In this document: piece by piece, positions 8,982-18,565 of the stretch | Layout: each line of letters opens with the position of its first letter | Numbering within the stretch: the stretch's first letter is position 1 | Source of the DNA: Streptococcus mitis | GTDB lineage: Bacteria; Bacillota; Bacilli; Lactobacillales; Streptococcaceae | Direction of reading: 5' to 3' | Assembly (NCBI RefSeq): GCF_002860865.1 | Contig: NZ_PKIE01000006.1 | Span: 1-64,000, forward strand | Length of the DNA stretch: 64,000 bases | Translations under genes and position numbers: made by a program | Notes under the pieces: model-generated | What the model saw: the letters and a program-made list of their open reading frames with translations, nothing else | The model's database searches: none | Told to the model about the DNA's origin: nothing

Positions 8982-9086
8982 ATACTCAATGAAAATCAAA
9001 TTCAAACCACGTCAACGTCGCCTTGCCGTACTCAAGTACAGCCTGCGGCTAGTTTCCTAGTTTGCTCTTTGATTTTCATTGAGTAT
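8982..9086 (+). repeat. BOX element with perfect 16-bp terminal inverted repeats
   Basis: The boxA-boxC core is like the copy at 2228. Its left end reads ATACTCAATGAAAATC (8982-8997), the exact complement of its right end (9071-9086), where the other copies read ATACTCTTCGAAAATC. The element lies between piuA and its terminator. Confidence 0.88.
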
Positions 9087-9107
9087 CAACTAACATCTTT
9101 ACATGAT

Positions 9108-9154
9108 AAAACGCATCCTATCAAGCTCACTCAAACCTGATAGGATGCGTTTTT
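9108..9154. terminator. Bidirectional terminator between piuA and yidD
   Basis: Perfect 16-bp arms (AAAACGCATCCTATCA and its complement) with T-runs on both strands separate the convergent piu operon and the minus-strand yidD cluster. Confidence 0.9.
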
Positions 9155-9183
9155 ATCATTTTATTAAAATCTTTTGCCCAACC

Positions 9184-9426
9184 TCATTTTTCTTCTTGAT
9201 TCCGTTTAAGGGAAAAATGGTCTGGGACGGGGTCCTTACCTGTTTTCGACCAGGGATGGCAACGTAAAATCCGAGCCAAGCCCATCAAGACACCCTTGAA
9301 GCCATGTTTTTCAATAGCCTGAATCATATAGTTTGAACAGGTAGGCTCAAAGCGACAAGAGGGTGGAAAGGCTGGTGAGATAAACCGTTGGTAAAAGCGC
9401 ACAGGCGCTATTAAAATTCGTTTCAT
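9184..9426 (-). CDS. yidD: Membrane protein insertion efficiency factor YidD
   Basis: An 80-residue protein with the family Cys motif [13 protein letters not shown] (C at about 23 and 30), an amphipathic N-terminal helix ([19 protein letters not shown]) and the HPWS segment. YidD assists YidC-dependent membrane insertion at the inner face of the membrane. Its start codon shares a base with the stop codon of rluB, so it is coupled to that gene. Confidence 0.93.
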   Translation of the reverse strand: MKRILIAPVRFYQRFISPAFPPSCRFEPTCSNYMIQAIEKHGFKGVLMGLARILRCHPWSKTGKDPVPDHFSLKRNQEEK

Positions 9427-10148
9427 TATTTCTTGGTTACAGCCATGGTGTGTAGTTGGCTGATTTCTTTTTTATTAAGACGACGGGATTCTCCTGGACG
9501 GAGTCCTGTCAAGTCTAGATGTCCAAAACGGGTCCGTGACAACTTGTCCACTTGAAGACCGACAGCTTCAAACATCTTTTTAACCTGGTGGTTACGCCCT
9601 TCATGGATAGTCAACTGCACCACAGAGCGGTTTTTGACTGGATCCACTTTGAGAATTTCATAGACAGCCGGCTTGGTTTTCTTGCCATCAATCTCAAGTC
9701 CACGGGTCAAGGGGCGGAGATTATCCTTATTGGCCACACCTTTAACACGCGCGACATAGACCTTGTCAATCTCATTACGAGGGTGAATCATTTCATCCGT
9801 AAAATCCCCATCATTGGTCAAAATCAAGACCCCTGATGTATCCCAGTCCAAACGACCTACAGGGTAGATGCGCTCTTTCACGTTGGGCAAGAGGTCGACA
9901 ACCGTCTTGCGGCCCTTGTCATCTGTCACACTGGAAATGACACCGCGTGGTTTGTTAAGCAGATAATAGACCTTTTCTTCGTTGTAGATAGGTTGACCTT
10001 CAACTTCGACCTTGTCGCCTGACTTGATGGTTGTTGCTAGTTCACGTACTACTTGGCCATTAACCGTCACCAAGCCTTGCTTGATCAGCTCTTCTGCTTT
10101 TCTCCTACTGGCCACACCTGCGTGGGCAATATACTTATTGATTCTCAT
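9426..10148 (-). CDS. rluB: 23S rRNA pseudouridine synthase, RluB family
   Basis: A 240-residue RsuA/RluB-type enzyme. The N-terminal S4 RNA-binding domain ([22 protein letters not shown]) is followed by the catalytic domain with the conserved [18 protein letters not shown], where the Asp of RLD is the nucleophile. It modifies a uridine in 23S rRNA. It overlaps scpB by 14 bp and continues the scpA-scpB-rluB order conserved in Firmicutes. Confidence 0.9.
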   Translation of the reverse strand: MRINKYIAHAGVASRRKAEELIKQGLVTVNGQVVRELATTIKSGDKVEVEGQPIYNEEKVYYLLNKPRGVISSVTDDKGRKTVVDLLPNVKERIYPVGRLDWDTSGVLILTNDGDFTDEMIHPRNEIDKVYVARVKGVANKDNLRPLTRGLEIDGKKTKPAVYEILKVDPVKNRSVVQLTIHEGRNHQVKKMFEAVGLQVDKLSRTRFGHLDLTGLRPGESRRLNKKEISQLHTMAVTKK

Positions 10149-10704
10149 CTTCTTCTATCCTTTCACCAAATAATTGGCTTTCTTGGGCTTGAATCTCAAG
10201 CTCATCAATCACTGGTAATTCTTCCAAATGGTTAATCCCCATGTAATCTAGGAAATAATCTGTAGTCACATAGAGGTTGGGACGCCCCAACACTTCTTTT
10301 TTCCCGTCTTCTTTTATTAGGTCAAAAGCCTGCAACTTTGCCAAAGCCCCACTCGAGTTAACCCCACGAATGGCATCAATCTCTATCCGTGTGATAGGCT
10401 GTTTGTAAGCAATGATGGACAAGGTCTCAAGGGCAGCCCGAGATAAACTCTGGTTGATAGGTGCCTTAGAGTATTCTTTCAAAACCGCTGCAAATTGAGG
10501 CTTAGTCACCAATCTATAAGCGCCCCCTGTCTCAATCAGAGCCAAACTGGAATCTGGGTCCTTTTCATACTTCTGGGCTAATTTTTCTAAACTCTGTTGG
10601 ATGCCTGTCGGTGGCAGAGAGAGGAGTTCAGCTAACTGGCGGACTCTAATCCCATCTTCACCCGCTACAAACAAGAGCGCTTCTATTTTTGCTAAAGTAC
10701 TCAT
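10135..10704 (-). CDS. scpB: Segregation and condensation protein B
   Basis: A 189-residue protein with two winged-helix domains ([21 protein letters not shown] and the central [20 protein letters not shown] motif). It forms the SMC-ScpA-ScpB condensin that organises and separates the chromosome. It lies between scpA (18-bp gap) and rluB (14-bp overlap). The acidic C-terminal tail is usual for streptococcal ScpB. Confidence 0.93.
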   Translation of the reverse strand: MSTLAKIEALLFVAGEDGIRVRQLAELLSLPPTGIQQSLEKLAQKYEKDPDSSLALIETGGAYRLVTKPQFAAVLKEYSKAPINQSLSRAALETLSIIAYKQPITRIEIDAIRGVNSSGALAKLQAFDLIKEDGKKEVLGRPNLYVTTDYFLDYMGINHLEELPVIDELEIQAQESQLFGERIEEDENQ

Positions 10705-10722
10705 CTTTCCTCTCTATCAAGT

Positions 10723-11451
10723 CTAGCTTTGGGCCACTTGACTTTCTTCCTTCTTCTCCATGAGATAAATATCTCCGAAACTTTCCTCTTGCACAAGAAT
10801 CAGCTCCTGGGTTTTGATTAACTCTAGGGTCGCCAAAAAGAGGGTAATGACCTCTTGGAGATTCTGGGCTTCCTTAAACAAATCCTGCAAGCGCAATTGA
10901 TATCGTCCAGTCAAGGACTCTTTCACGATAACCATCATGTCCTCAATCTTATACTCATCCCGCAGGATAGTCGTGTGATTCTGTGCAAACTCCTCTTTTT
11001 TCTTGGCTAGGATATTTGAAAAAGCCAAAAAGAGGTCAATGGTCGTCTTGTCATGCACAAGCTCCGCATCTTCGTAAATCAACTCTGTCGGCGCTTTGGA
11101 ATAGTACTGGGCCCGTTCTTGGTGCTTGGCTTCCAAGTGCTCACCCAAGAGCTTAAACTTACGGTATTCTTCGATTTGAGAGAGAAGATCCTGCTCCAGG
11201 TCATCCTCCAAATCTGTCACTTCCGCTACCTTTGGAAGAAGCTTGCGACTCTTGATCAACATGAGCTGACTGGCCATGACCATGTACTCGCCCGTCACTT
11301 CCAGACGCATGGCCTGCAGGGTTGAGACATAGGCTAGATACTGCTCGATGACTTCCGTGATGGGCACATCATAGATATCCATCTGGTACTTAGAAACCAG
11401 GTGCAAAAGCAAGTCCAAGGGCCCTTCAAAATCTTTTAATTTAATATCCAT
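10723..11451 (-). CDS. scpA: Segregation and condensation protein A (kleisin)
   Basis: A 242-residue kleisin that bridges SMC heads and ScpB. The N-terminal [12 protein letters not shown] motif and the C-terminal winged-helix segment ([20 protein letters not shown]) are typical. Its start shares a base with the stop codon of the XerD-like gene, which indicates coupled translation in one operon. Confidence 0.93.
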   Translation of the reverse strand: MDIKLKDFEGPLDLLLHLVSKYQMDIYDVPITEVIEQYLAYVSTLQAMRLEVTGEYMVMASQLMLIKSRKLLPKVAEVTDLEDDLEQDLLSQIEEYRKFKLLGEHLEAKHQERAQYYSKAPTELIYEDAELVHDKTTIDLFLAFSNILAKKKEEFAQNHTTILRDEYKIEDMMVIVKESLTGRYQLRLQDLFKEAQNLQEVITLFLATLELIKTQELILVQEESFGDIYLMEKKEESQVAQS

Positions 11452-12191
11452 TATCTATATTTTTCTAAGGTCAGGACTGTTTTTAATCCTAATTTTTTTG
11501 CAATTTCGTACAAATCGACCTTCTTTTCTATCTGTCTTAGAATGAACTGTTCCCGCAAGGCTTGGGCTGATAAGGTTGGAAAACCTTTCTCCTTGACAAA
11601 GGACTCTAGCTGACGAAAGGCCCACTGACGAGAATAGGCTTTCCCTCCCCTTTCAAAGAGATATATCTGACCCATCAAAGGTTCCAACTCTGAAAGCAAG
11701 GTTGTGGGAATGGTGACAATCCTCTGTTGGGAAGCCTTCTTGATTCGCAACACCTGAAAGTCCAGATTGACGTCCGCAACCTTGAGAGCTAAAATCTCAC
11801 TCGGCAAGAGCCCCATTTCTAGGATCAAGAGTGCTAGCAAGCGCCCCTCTGAATAGTCACTTTCTTGCCAAAAAGAGTCTAGGTCTAATAGTTCCGGCTT
11901 TGCGGTCTTCTTTTCAGCTTGTTTAGCTAATTCCAAACGATAAAAGCTATCCACTTCTCCTTTTTGATAGAGAAAGTAGAGAAATTGGTTACAGGTCGAA
12001 ATCTTTCGCTTCTGGGCGCTGATTTTTAGATTAGCTAGCTGGGCTTGGTAAATCTTGAGACTGGTCTCAGAAATCCGCTCGCCTACAATGTCTAAAAATT
12101 GCTCCAAATCATACTTATAGGACTGCTTGGAATTAGCAGATAAGCCCTGCTTTTCCTCTAAAAAGGCTGAAATCCTGTCTCTCATTTGCAT
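11451..12191 (-). CDS. XerD-like tyrosine recombinase family protein, catalytically degenerate
   Basis: A 246-residue protein with the SAM-like N-terminal domain and recombinase fold of XerC/XerD. The first catalytic Arg position reads MGLLPSEI instead of TGLRxSE, the HxxR box reads QALR, and the LGH box reads LGLK; only the C-terminal Tyr (LEKYR) remains. It is therefore unlikely to be an active recombinase. The protein is a conserved member of the streptococcal scpA operon, which suggests a role with chromosome segregation. Streptococci use XerS elsewhere for dimer resolution. Confidence 0.85.
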   Translation of the reverse strand: MQMRDRISAFLEEKQGLSANSKQSYKYDLEQFLDIVGERISETSLKIYQAQLANLKISAQKRKISTCNQFLYFLYQKGEVDSFYRLELAKQAEKKTAKPELLDLDSFWQESDYSEGRLLALLILEMGLLPSEILALKVADVNLDFQVLRIKKASQQRIVTIPTTLLSELEPLMGQIYLFERGGKAYSRQWAFRQLESFVKEKGFPTLSAQALREQFILRQIEKKVDLYEIAKKLGLKTVLTLEKYR

Positions 12192-12643
12192 CGAATTTCA
12201 TATTCCTTACTAAAATCATGCAAGAGGGCATTGACTGCCTTGAGGATAGACTTGCGCGTGATAATTCCTTGGAAAATACCAGACGCATCCACAACCGGCA
12301 AGAAGGACTCATCTACCAGCTTGTGCAAGACCTCCGTAATGGTAAAATCAGGCGAAACAACCGCTACGTCCGTTCTCGTCATATGAACGATATCCGTATC
12401 TGCCATGATTTCTTGACTCAAATCATGCTCCATCTGATAAGCCATAATATCTCTGAGCCCAATCGTCCCAACAAAGTGTTTTTCATCTGTCACAACAGGA
12501 ACACGGGTATAGGTCATCTGACTGAGCAAGAGGGTCGCATGATCCGCATTGTGGGTATCAATCAACACGGCTAGATTTTCAGCAGGGGTCAAAAAAGTTT
12601 CCTCCTGCCCCAACAAGAAAGTCTCAAACTCCTTGGCAATCAT
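12182..12643 (-). CDS. CBS-domain protein (CbpB/DarB-like)
   Basis: A 153-residue stand-alone pair of CBS domains (about 20-75 and 85-145; motifs YTRVPVVTDEKHFVGTIG and SFLPVVDASGIFQGIITRKS). Proteins of this layout bind adenine nucleotides; Listeria CbpB and Bacillus DarB bind cyclic di-AMP and link it to (p)ppGpp control. The binding role here is inferred from that family. It overlaps its neighbours by a few bases on each side, within the murI-rdgB-scpA gene run. Confidence 0.8.
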   Translation of the reverse strand: MIAKEFETFLLGQEETFLTPAENLAVLIDTHNADHATLLLSQMTYTRVPVVTDEKHFVGTIGLRDIMAYQMEHDLSQEIMADTDIVHMTRTDVAVVSPDFTITEVLHKLVDESFLPVVDASGIFQGIITRKSILKAVNALLHDFSKEYEIRCK

Positions 12644-13161
12644 CGGCTAAACTCCTTGGACAAGCCCGGATACACCTCATGGTCTCGTGTCAAAAAGTCG
12701 ACTTTGAAGTAACTATCATCAATCTCCACACGAGCATAGAGACATTCTCTGATGGTCCCACGTGGTTGACTGATAGAACCTGGATTTAAAAAGAGGGTCT
12801 TGCCTTCCATCCAAGCGCTTGGCACATGCAAGTGACCATAAAGACAGATATCGGCCTCTTCTTCCTGAGCCCAGTAGTCCAACTTTTGAAAGTTGAAATT
12901 GATGTCAAACAAGTGACCATGGGTTTGGATAATCTTGGTCGAACCAAGCTCAGTCACCAAACGTTCTGGGTAGCCGGCGTAGAAGTCCATGTTCCCTTTA
13001 ACAACACGGATGCCTTCCCAAAGGGGAGAATCAGGACGCAGTTCAGAATCGCCGTTATGAAAAACGGCATCAACTTTGCCTACATAGCGATTACGGATTT
13101 CTTCCACAATCAAGCTATCGCCATGGGAATCGCTCATTACAATGATGGTTTGCTTTGCCAT
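12640..13161 (-). CDS. Metallophosphoesterase, YfcE/MJ0936 family
   Basis: A 173-residue phosphodiesterase with the five metal motifs: SDSHGD (9-14), HNGDSE, KGNMD, THGHLFD and YGHLHVP. Members hydrolyse phosphodiesters with Mn or Mg; the biological substrate is unknown. Its end overlaps the CBS gene by 4 bp and its start lies inside the 3' end of rdgB. Confidence 0.88.
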   Translation of the reverse strand: MAKQTIIVMSDSHGDSLIVEEIRNRYVGKVDAVFHNGDSELRPDSPLWEGIRVVKGNMDFYAGYPERLVTELGSTKIIQTHGHLFDINFNFQKLDYWAQEEEADICLYGHLHVPSAWMEGKTLFLNPGSISQPRGTIRECLYARVEIDDSYFKVDFLTRDHEVYPGLSKEFSR

Positions 13162-14108
13162 GATGGAAATACCTCCAAAAGTTTTTTAACGGCTAAGACA
13201 CGGTGAGATTGGCTATTTTTTTCTTCAAGGGTTAATTCAGCTGAGGATTTGCCTGTCTCTCCTACAAGGAAGAGAGGGTCATAGCCAAAGCCATTTTCAC
13301 CCTTAGGTTCAAAGTTAATGTAGCCTGGCCAGTCTGCTTCAACAACCAAGCTTTCCTTGTTTGGGCTGGCTACGACTAGGGTTGTATGGAATTGAGCCGA
13401 GCGGTCCTTGAGTTCAAAGACCATGGCCAATTCGTGCAAGAGTTTAGCATTGTTTTCACGATCAGTTGCTCCCACACCTGCAAAACGAGCTGACCAGACA
13501 CCTGGCAAGCCACCTAGAACATCGACTTTGAGCCCAGAATCATCTGCCAGAACCATCTTGCCCGTTAATTGAGAAATAGTTTCTGCCTTGAGACGGGCAT
13601 TTTCTTCAAAGGTCATGCCTGTTTCTGCTACTTCAGGCAGGTCAGGATAGTCATTGAGATTTTCCACATCGTAGCCTAGCTTGTCAAAGATTGCTCGAAA
13701 TTCCTTGGTCTTGCCTTCGTTACGAGTCGCAATCAACAAGGTTTCTCTGACCTTGTTTGTCTCAAAGAAATCATGAACATTGACCCCTTCTTTGGGCAAT
13801 TCCACATACAAAAGTTGGCCATTTTCAACCAAGAGCAGAGCCCCTTGTCGTTGAATGACTTCCATGTTTCGTCCCATCTCTTGGTTTAGTATATCTACCA
13901 CAAAAGACAATAAACGGTAGCGAGAACCATAGCGTAAAACAGTAACTGAAATCGGGAAACCTCGTTCCTCGTCTCGAAAGATTTTGGCCAATCCAACCAG
14001 AGGGAAATCCAAGTCTTCATCAGTCAACGTCCGGACGCCACCAAAAATAGCATAGGACCCGACATACCAGTCCTGATCATCCTTGTATTCATAAATTTTA
14101 TTTGTCAT
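13137..14108 (-). CDS. rdgB: Non-canonical purine NTP pyrophosphatase with N-terminal extension
   Basis: A 323-residue protein. The C-terminal ~200 residues are the RdgB/HAM1 enzyme that cleaves ITP, dITP and XTP to the monophosphates (motifs [51 protein letters not shown]). The N-terminal ~125 residues ([20 protein letters not shown]...) are an extra alpha/beta domain of unknown function; this fused form is usual in streptococci. ATG 14108 is chosen because it overlaps the murI stop codon as ATGA; a longer upstream reading would run into murI. Confidence 0.9.
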   Translation of the reverse strand: MTNKIYEYKDDQDWYVGSYAIFGGVRTLTDEDLDFPLVGLAKIFRDEERGFPISVTVLRYGSRYRLLSFVVDILNQEMGRNMEVIQRQGALLLVENGQLLYVELPKEGVNVHDFFETNKVRETLLIATRNEGKTKEFRAIFDKLGYDVENLNDYPDLPEVAETGMTFEENARLKAETISQLTGKMVLADDSGLKVDVLGGLPGVWSARFAGVGATDRENNAKLLHELAMVFELKDRSAQFHTTLVVASPNKESLVVEADWPGYINFEPKGENGFGYDPLFLVGETGKSSAELTLEEKNSQSHRVLAVKKLLEVFPSWQSKPSL

Positions 14109-14899
14109 AATTCTACATGCTCCACATGAATCTCTTTTTCCAGCCATTCTTCACCAATTTGTGCAAAACTTTGGCTGCTGGCTGTTGTGTAAAAACGGTG
14201 ATGGAGTGGTCCGGCATCGCGACCACGATTGATTTCAAAATAATTGAGTAAGACTGAGATGTCCCGTACGCACTCTGCCCCACTATCGATAAGTTGAACC
14301 TTGGGCCCCATGACATTTTGAATAATAGGTCTGAGCAGTGGATAATGGGTACAACCCAAAATCAGGCTATCCACCTTTCCAACCAAGGGACGCAAGGTTT
14401 CATAGACCACTTTCTTGGTGACACTTGTTGACAGGGCACCCGACTCCACCAAGGGAGCAAACTTGGGACAGGCCAAACTCTCCACCTGTAAGTCCGGATC
14501 CAGATCATGGATTTTCTGACGGTAGATGTCTGATTGTACCGTCATGGGTGTTCCAATGACTCCGATTTTCCCACCTTGACTGGACTTGATAGCTGCCGAA
14601 GCTCCTGGCAAAATCACACCTAGGACAGGAATATCTAGTTGAGCCTTGATTTCTTCCCAGACGACCGCAGTCGCAGTGTTACATGCAATGACAATCATTT
14701 TGACATCCTTGGTCAAGAGAAAGTTGACCAACTGCCAAGTATATTCACGAATTTGCTCAGCAGGACGGGGACCATAAGGCGCCCGAGCCGAATCTCCAAT
14801 ATAGACGATTTCTTCATGGGGAAGCTGGCGCATGAGCTCGCGCACAACGGTCAAGCCCCCGACACCCGAATCCAAAAAACCAATTGGTCGATTATCCAT
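14105..14899 (-). CDS. murI: Glutamate racemase
   Basis: A 264-residue racemase that makes D-glutamate for peptidoglycan. It has DSGVGGLTV (10-18), GDSARAPYG, the catalytic Cys motifs ACNTATA (near 73) and GCTHYP (near 182). It heads the minus-strand run murI-rdgB-phosphoesterase-CBS-xerD-like-scpA-scpB-rluB-yidD, all overlapping or closely spaced. Confidence 0.95.
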   Translation of the reverse strand: MDNRPIGFLDSGVGGLTVVRELMRQLPHEEIVYIGDSARAPYGPRPAEQIREYTWQLVNFLLTKDVKMIVIACNTATAVVWEEIKAQLDIPVLGVILPGASAAIKSSQGGKIGVIGTPMTVQSDIYRQKIHDLDPDLQVESLACPKFAPLVESGALSTSVTKKVVYETLRPLVGKVDSLILGCTHYPLLRPIIQNVMGPKVQLIDSGAECVRDISVLLNYFEINRGRDAGPLHHRFYTTASSQSFAQIGEEWLEKEIHVEHVEL

Positions 14900-15063
14900 A
14901 CAGTTTTCTTTCTAGTCTTTTTTCTGATTGATAGTTCATTATGATTATTGATCCTTATGAACTGAAGGACAGCCTAATCAACAACTATCTCTCTTAATCA
15001 TAATCAAATATCAATAGAATGCAAGGAAAAAGTCTCATCCCTAAACCATAACCAACATAGTGA

Positions 15064-15096
15064 GAAGTCTGGAACTTTCATCCCAGACTTTTCCTT
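15064..15096. terminator. Stem-loop between yneF and murI
   Basis: AAGTCTGG and CCAGACTT form a stem; the better T-rich tail is on the plus strand (TTTTCC). It lies between the 3' end of yneF and murI, so a terminator role for yneF is plausible but the minus-strand tail is poor. Confidence 0.45.
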
Positions 15097-15098
15097 AT

Positions 15099-15347
15099 TT
15101 ATTTTTTCTTTTTATTGTTAGCAAGGGCTGCTTTTTGTTGGCGGATGATTTGGTGGTAAACTTGTTGTACCTTAGCTTCGCTTGGTTTTTGACCATTTGC
15201 ACTCAAAAGAGTACGAACTGCTTCAGCATTCAAACGTGGGTTGTCAGCGAATTCTTTTTCAATTTGCTTACGAACCAAGTACATTCCTCCAAGAGCTCCT
15301 CCTAGAAAAGCTAGCACAATCAATACAATTGCTAAAAGTAAATCCAT
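15099..15347 (-). CDS. yneF: UPF0154 family membrane protein YneF
   Basis: An 82-residue protein with one N-terminal membrane span ([22 protein letters not shown]) and a basic cytosolic tail ([24 protein letters not shown]...KKKK). The family is widespread in Firmicutes and of unknown function. An AGGAG site precedes two adjacent ATGs; the second (15347) gives the usual family length. Confidence 0.88.
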
Positions 15348-15490
15348 CATTTTTCTCCTGTTTCTTTTTGAGTCTCTTTCATTATACCACAAACTAGCCA
15401 CCCTGACCAGTTTGTTTTACGCTTTCAGGGATGGAATAGACAGCAAAAAGAACCCTGCTTTTCTGCAAAAGAGGGCTCCTTACTGAGTTT

Positions 15491-15604
15491 ATACTCACTG
15501 AAAATCAAAGATCAAACTAGGAAGCTAGTCGCAGGCTGCTCAAAACACTGTTTTAAGGTTGCAGATAGAGCTAACGTGGTTTGAAGAGATTTTCGAAGAG
15601 TATT
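15491..15604 (-). repeat. BOX element, minus orientation
   Basis: Read on the plus strand it runs from ATACTCACTGAAAATC (boxC end) through AACTAGGAAGCTAG and a boxB-like CAAAACACTGTTTTAAGG segment to ATTTTCGAAGAGTATTA (boxA end). The CGTCGCC core of boxA is reduced. Confidence 0.85.
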
Positions 15605-15638
15605 AATTTCATATTTCTGCCTATCCATTTGTACTAAT

Positions 15639-15665
15639 AAAAGACTGAGACACTAGAGCTCAGCC
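15639..15665 (-). terminator. Terminator of the trpXYZ operon
   Basis: On the minus strand GGCTGAG and CTCAGTC pair around a 9-nt loop and are followed by TTTTAT, eight bases beyond the ATPase stop codon. Confidence 0.7.
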
Positions 15666-15672
15666 TTTTTCT

Positions 15673-16476
15673 TTATCCCAAAACCAATTCATCACTGACT
15701 AGACTTTGGCCACTATTTTTCTGGAAGAGATGCATGAGGTCTTCAACTGTCAGATGCTTTTTCTCCTCTCCCTTGACATCCACCACTATCTTACCCTGAT
15801 AGAGCATAATGAGACGATTCCCGTACTCAATAGCATGGTTCATATCGTGGGTAATCATCAAAGTCGTCAACTGATGGTGTTCCACAATCTTTTGCGTCAA
15901 GTCCATCACCATTTGACTAGTTTTCGGGTCAAGTGCCGCAGTATGTTCATCCAAAAGCAAAAGTTTGGGTTTCACCAGAGCTGCCATGACTAGGGTCAAG
16001 GCCTGTCTTTGCCCTCCTGAGAGGTATTGAGTATCTACTTTTAAGCGGTTTTCAAGGCCAATATTCAACTCTTTCAAGGCCTCTTGGAACTGGATCCTAT
16101 CCTTCTCCTTTACGCCCCAGCCAAGCCCTCTCTTCTGCCCACGTCTTAAGGCAATAGCCATATTCTCCTCAATCGTCAAACGAGAAGCTGTTCCCATCTT
16201 AGGATCTTGAAAAACACGGGCGATATCCTTGGCTCTCTTTCTTACACTCAGATTTTTAATGGATTTGCCTGCCAATAAAAGGTCCCCTTCATCCACCGAT
16301 AAATTACCAGCCAAGATATTCATCAAAGTGGATTTCCCTGCTCCATTTCCACCAATTACAGAGATAAAATCTCCCTCTTCAACCTCTAAATCTAATCCTT
16401 TGAGGACATGGTTCTCATTGACCGTCCCTGCTTCAAATGTTTTGTGAATATTTTCAAGTGTTAACAAACTTGCCAT
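15673..16476 (-). CDS. trpZ: ABC transporter ATP-binding protein, TrpZ/COG1101 type
   Basis: A 267-residue ATPase with Walker A GGNGAGKST near 42-50, signature LSGGQRQALTL near 153-163 and Walker B KLLLLDEHTAAL. The HTAALDP motif after Walker B is characteristic of the COG1101 group, which pairs with COG4120 permeases and COG2984 binding proteins. Regulon studies predict tryptophan or related aromatic amino acids as the substrate of this set; that is a prediction, not shown here. Last gene of the operon. Confidence 0.8.
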   Translation of the reverse strand: MASLLTLENIHKTFEAGTVNENHVLKGLDLEVEEGDFISVIGGNGAGKSTLMNILAGNLSVDEGDLLLAGKSIKNLSVRKRAKDIARVFQDPKMGTASRLTIEENMAIALRRGQKRGLGWGVKEKDRIQFQEALKELNIGLENRLKVDTQYLSGGQRQALTLVMAALVKPKLLLLDEHTAALDPKTSQMVMDLTQKIVEHHQLTTLMITHDMNHAIEYGNRLIMLYQGKIVVDVKGEEKKHLTVEDLMHLFQKNSGQSLVSDELVLG

Positions 16477-16488
16477 AACTTTCTCCTC

Positions 16489-17382
16489 CTATTCATTTCT
16501 CAATTTCAGACCACGAATCTTTAATATCTTTTGCAATTCTGGCGCAAATAAAACCAAGGCAAGCAAGATTGCATTAAAGAGACGAACTAGGTTTTGATCT
16601 AGATTTGGAATTTCATAGATATTTAAAATAATCAAACGGTAAACAATAGCACCAATTCCGATGGATAACAAGCGACCTCCAATGGTCAAGTCGTGTATCA
16701 AGACTTCTGCAATAATCACTGCACTCAAACCAACAACGATGGTTCCTGTCCCAGAAGTCACATCTGAAAATCCATCATTTTGGGCAAACAAGGAACCACA
16801 TAGGGCAATCAAGCCATTTGAAATCATGTAACCAACAATCTTCATGGTGTCTACATTGACCCCATTGGCCTCACTCATCGGAATATTGTCCCCAGTCGAA
16901 CGCAAGACCAAGCCAATCTCTGTTTTCATCAAAAGAGTCAAGACCAAACAAACAAGTAAGAGACAAGCTAAACTGAGTGAGAAAACAGCTCCTTCATTTG
17001 ACAGCCCCAAGCTCGCCAATTGTTTAAAGACGGTTGCAGAATCTCCCAAGGAAAGATTAGGCACGCTTCCCATGATTTTAATATTGATTGAATAAAGCCC
17101 TGTTAAGGTCACAATACCTGTCAAGAGAGCTGGAATTTTCATCTTGGTGTGGAGCATTCCTGATACTAGACCTGCTACCATACCTGCCAGCAAAGCAAGT
17201 AAGGTCGCAATCCAAGGATTTATCCCTGCCTGTATCTGAGATACGACGACAGCCGCCCCCAGTGGAAAGGCTCCTTCAGCAGTCATATCCGCAATATCCA
17301 AAATACGGAAAGTCAAGTAGACCCCAATAGCCATAATCGACCATAGCAAACCTTCTGATAAACTAGATAATACAAAATTCAT
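16489..17382 (-). CDS. trpY: ABC transporter permease, TrpY/COG4120 type
   Basis: A 297-residue permease related to branched-chain amino acid permeases (LivH-like), with about eight to nine membrane spans and the motif GEGLLWSIMAIGVYLTFRI-like N-terminus (residues 9-27). It sits 11 bp after the binding-protein gene and 12 bp before the ATPase gene. Together they make an importer of a small amphipathic substrate, probably an aromatic amino acid. Confidence 0.8.
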   Translation of the reverse strand: MNFVLSSLSEGLLWSIMAIGVYLTFRILDIADMTAEGAFPLGAAVVVSQIQAGINPWIATLLALLAGMVAGLVSGMLHTKMKIPALLTGIVTLTGLYSINIKIMGSVPNLSLGDSATVFKQLASLGLSNEGAVFSLSLACLLLVCLVLTLLMKTEIGLVLRSTGDNIPMSEANGVNVDTMKIVGYMISNGLIALCGSLFAQNDGFSDVTSGTGTIVVGLSAVIIAEVLIHDLTIGGRLLSIGIGAIVYRLIILNIYEIPNLDQNLVRLFNAILLALVLFAPELQKILKIRGLKLRNE

Positions 17383-17393
17383 CTTAAACCTCC

Positions 17394-18371
17394 TTATTCC
17401 TTGCCTTCTAACTTACTAATATCAATTCCCAATGCATCTGCCATTTCTTGATTGGTATGCAATTCCAGTTTTTCAGGCAACTCAACTGCTATATTTTCTG
17501 GCTTCTCACCTTTTAAAACACGAATCAGCATGCGAGCTGTCTGTCTTCCCAATTCTTCATAATTGGTTCCGTAGTTATACAAGCCACCAACAGCAATCAT
17601 TTCTGTTGAACCACCGAATACTGGAACCTTGTGTTTAATAGAAACCTGCTTAACTGTTTCCATGGTTGACGAAATGATATTATCAGTTGGGACAAAAACC
17701 ATATCCACCTCTGCCATCAAGCTTTCTGCAGCCGCCTTGACGTTGTTACTGTCCAAGATTGTTTTTTCAACAACGGTAAAGCCTTTTTCTTCCAGAAGGC
17801 GCTTAGCTTCATCCTTTTGGACAACTGAATTTGGCTCGCTCTGAGTATAGAGGATTCCAATCGTTTTAGCCTTTGGTAACACTTTCTTTATCAAATTGAT
17901 TTGGGTTGAAATGGCATCTGATGACTGATCGCTTGTCCCAGTAACATTGCCCCCAGGATGCTCTCTTGACTCAACCAACTTGGCACTGACAGGATCTGTT
18001 ACCGCTGAAAAGATAACAGGTGTCGTTTGTGTTGTATTGGCCAAGCTCTGAGCAGAAGGCGTTGCGATGGCTAGAACGACATCACTAGATTCTGCTAGTT
18101 GCTGGGAAATGGTTTTTAGATTTCTTTGCTCTCCCTGTGCATTTTGCAAATCAATCTCGATATTTTTCCCTTCAATATAGCCTTGCTTGGCCAACTCATC
18201 CACAAAACCTTCTCTAGTAGCGTCCAAAGATTGATGAGTAATAAACTGCGAAATACCGATACGAAAAACATCTTTTTTCTTATCTGCCTTCAACTGATGC
18301 AAACTGATCAGAGAGGTCAAGAGAATCCCCACTACCAAGAGGGGTGCTAGTAATTTTCGAACAACTTTCAT
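17394..18371 (-). CDS. trpX: ABC transporter substrate-binding protein, TrpX/COG2984 type
   Basis: A 325-residue binding protein with an N-terminal signal or anchor segment (LLAPLLVVGILLTSLISL) and no lipobox Cys, followed by the ABC_sub_bind fold (FRIGISQFITHQSLDATREG, GGNVTGTSDQ, VPVFGGSTEMI). The lack of a lipid Cys in a Gram-positive binding protein is notable; it may stay anchored by the uncleaved segment. The gene lies behind a 270-nt leader with an attenuator and a BOX element, so expression is probably tied to amino-acid supply. Confidence 0.82.
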   Translation of the reverse strand: MKVVRKLLAPLLVVGILLTSLISLHQLKADKKKDVFRIGISQFITHQSLDATREGFVDELAKQGYIEGKNIEIDLQNAQGEQRNLKTISQQLAESSDVVLAIATPSAQSLANTTQTTPVIFSAVTDPVSAKLVESREHPGGNVTGTSDQSSDAISTQINLIKKVLPKAKTIGILYTQSEPNSVVQKDEAKRLLEEKGFTVVEKTILDSNNVKAAAESLMAEVDMVFVPTDNIISSTMETVKQVSIKHKVPVFGGSTEMIAVGGLYNYGTNYEELGRQTARMLIRVLKGEKPENIAVELPEKLELHTNQEMADALGIDISKLEGKE

Positions 18372-18397
18372 AATGAAACTCCTTCTCAGAAAAGATA

Positions 18398-18503
18398 ATA
18401 CTCAATGAAAATCAAAGAGCAAACTAGGAAACTAGCCGCAGGCTGTACTTGAGTACGGCAAGGCGACGTTGACGTGGTTTGAATTTGATTTTCGAAGAGT
18501 ATA
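18398..18503 (-). repeat. BOX element in the trpXYZ leader
   Basis: A boxC-to-boxA unit in minus orientation (ATACTCAATGAAAATC ... GTACGGCAAGGCGACGTTGA ... TTTTCGAAGAGTAT). It lies between the leader terminator at 18508 and the trpX start, so it forms part of the mRNA once read-through occurs. Confidence 0.9.
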
Positions 18504-18507
18504 AAAC

Positions 18508-18536
18508 AAAAAACCGCCTAGATAATACCTAAACGG
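18508..18536 (-). terminator. Attenuator terminator in the trpXYZ leader
   Basis: On the minus strand CCGTTTAG and CTAGGCGG form an 8-bp stem (two G-U pairs) with a 7-nt loop, followed by TTTTTT. It lies before trpX rather than after a gene, so it acts as a conditional leader terminator. Confidence 0.75.
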
Positions 18537-18565
18537 ATGCTTGAAATAATCTAACAAGTTACAAC

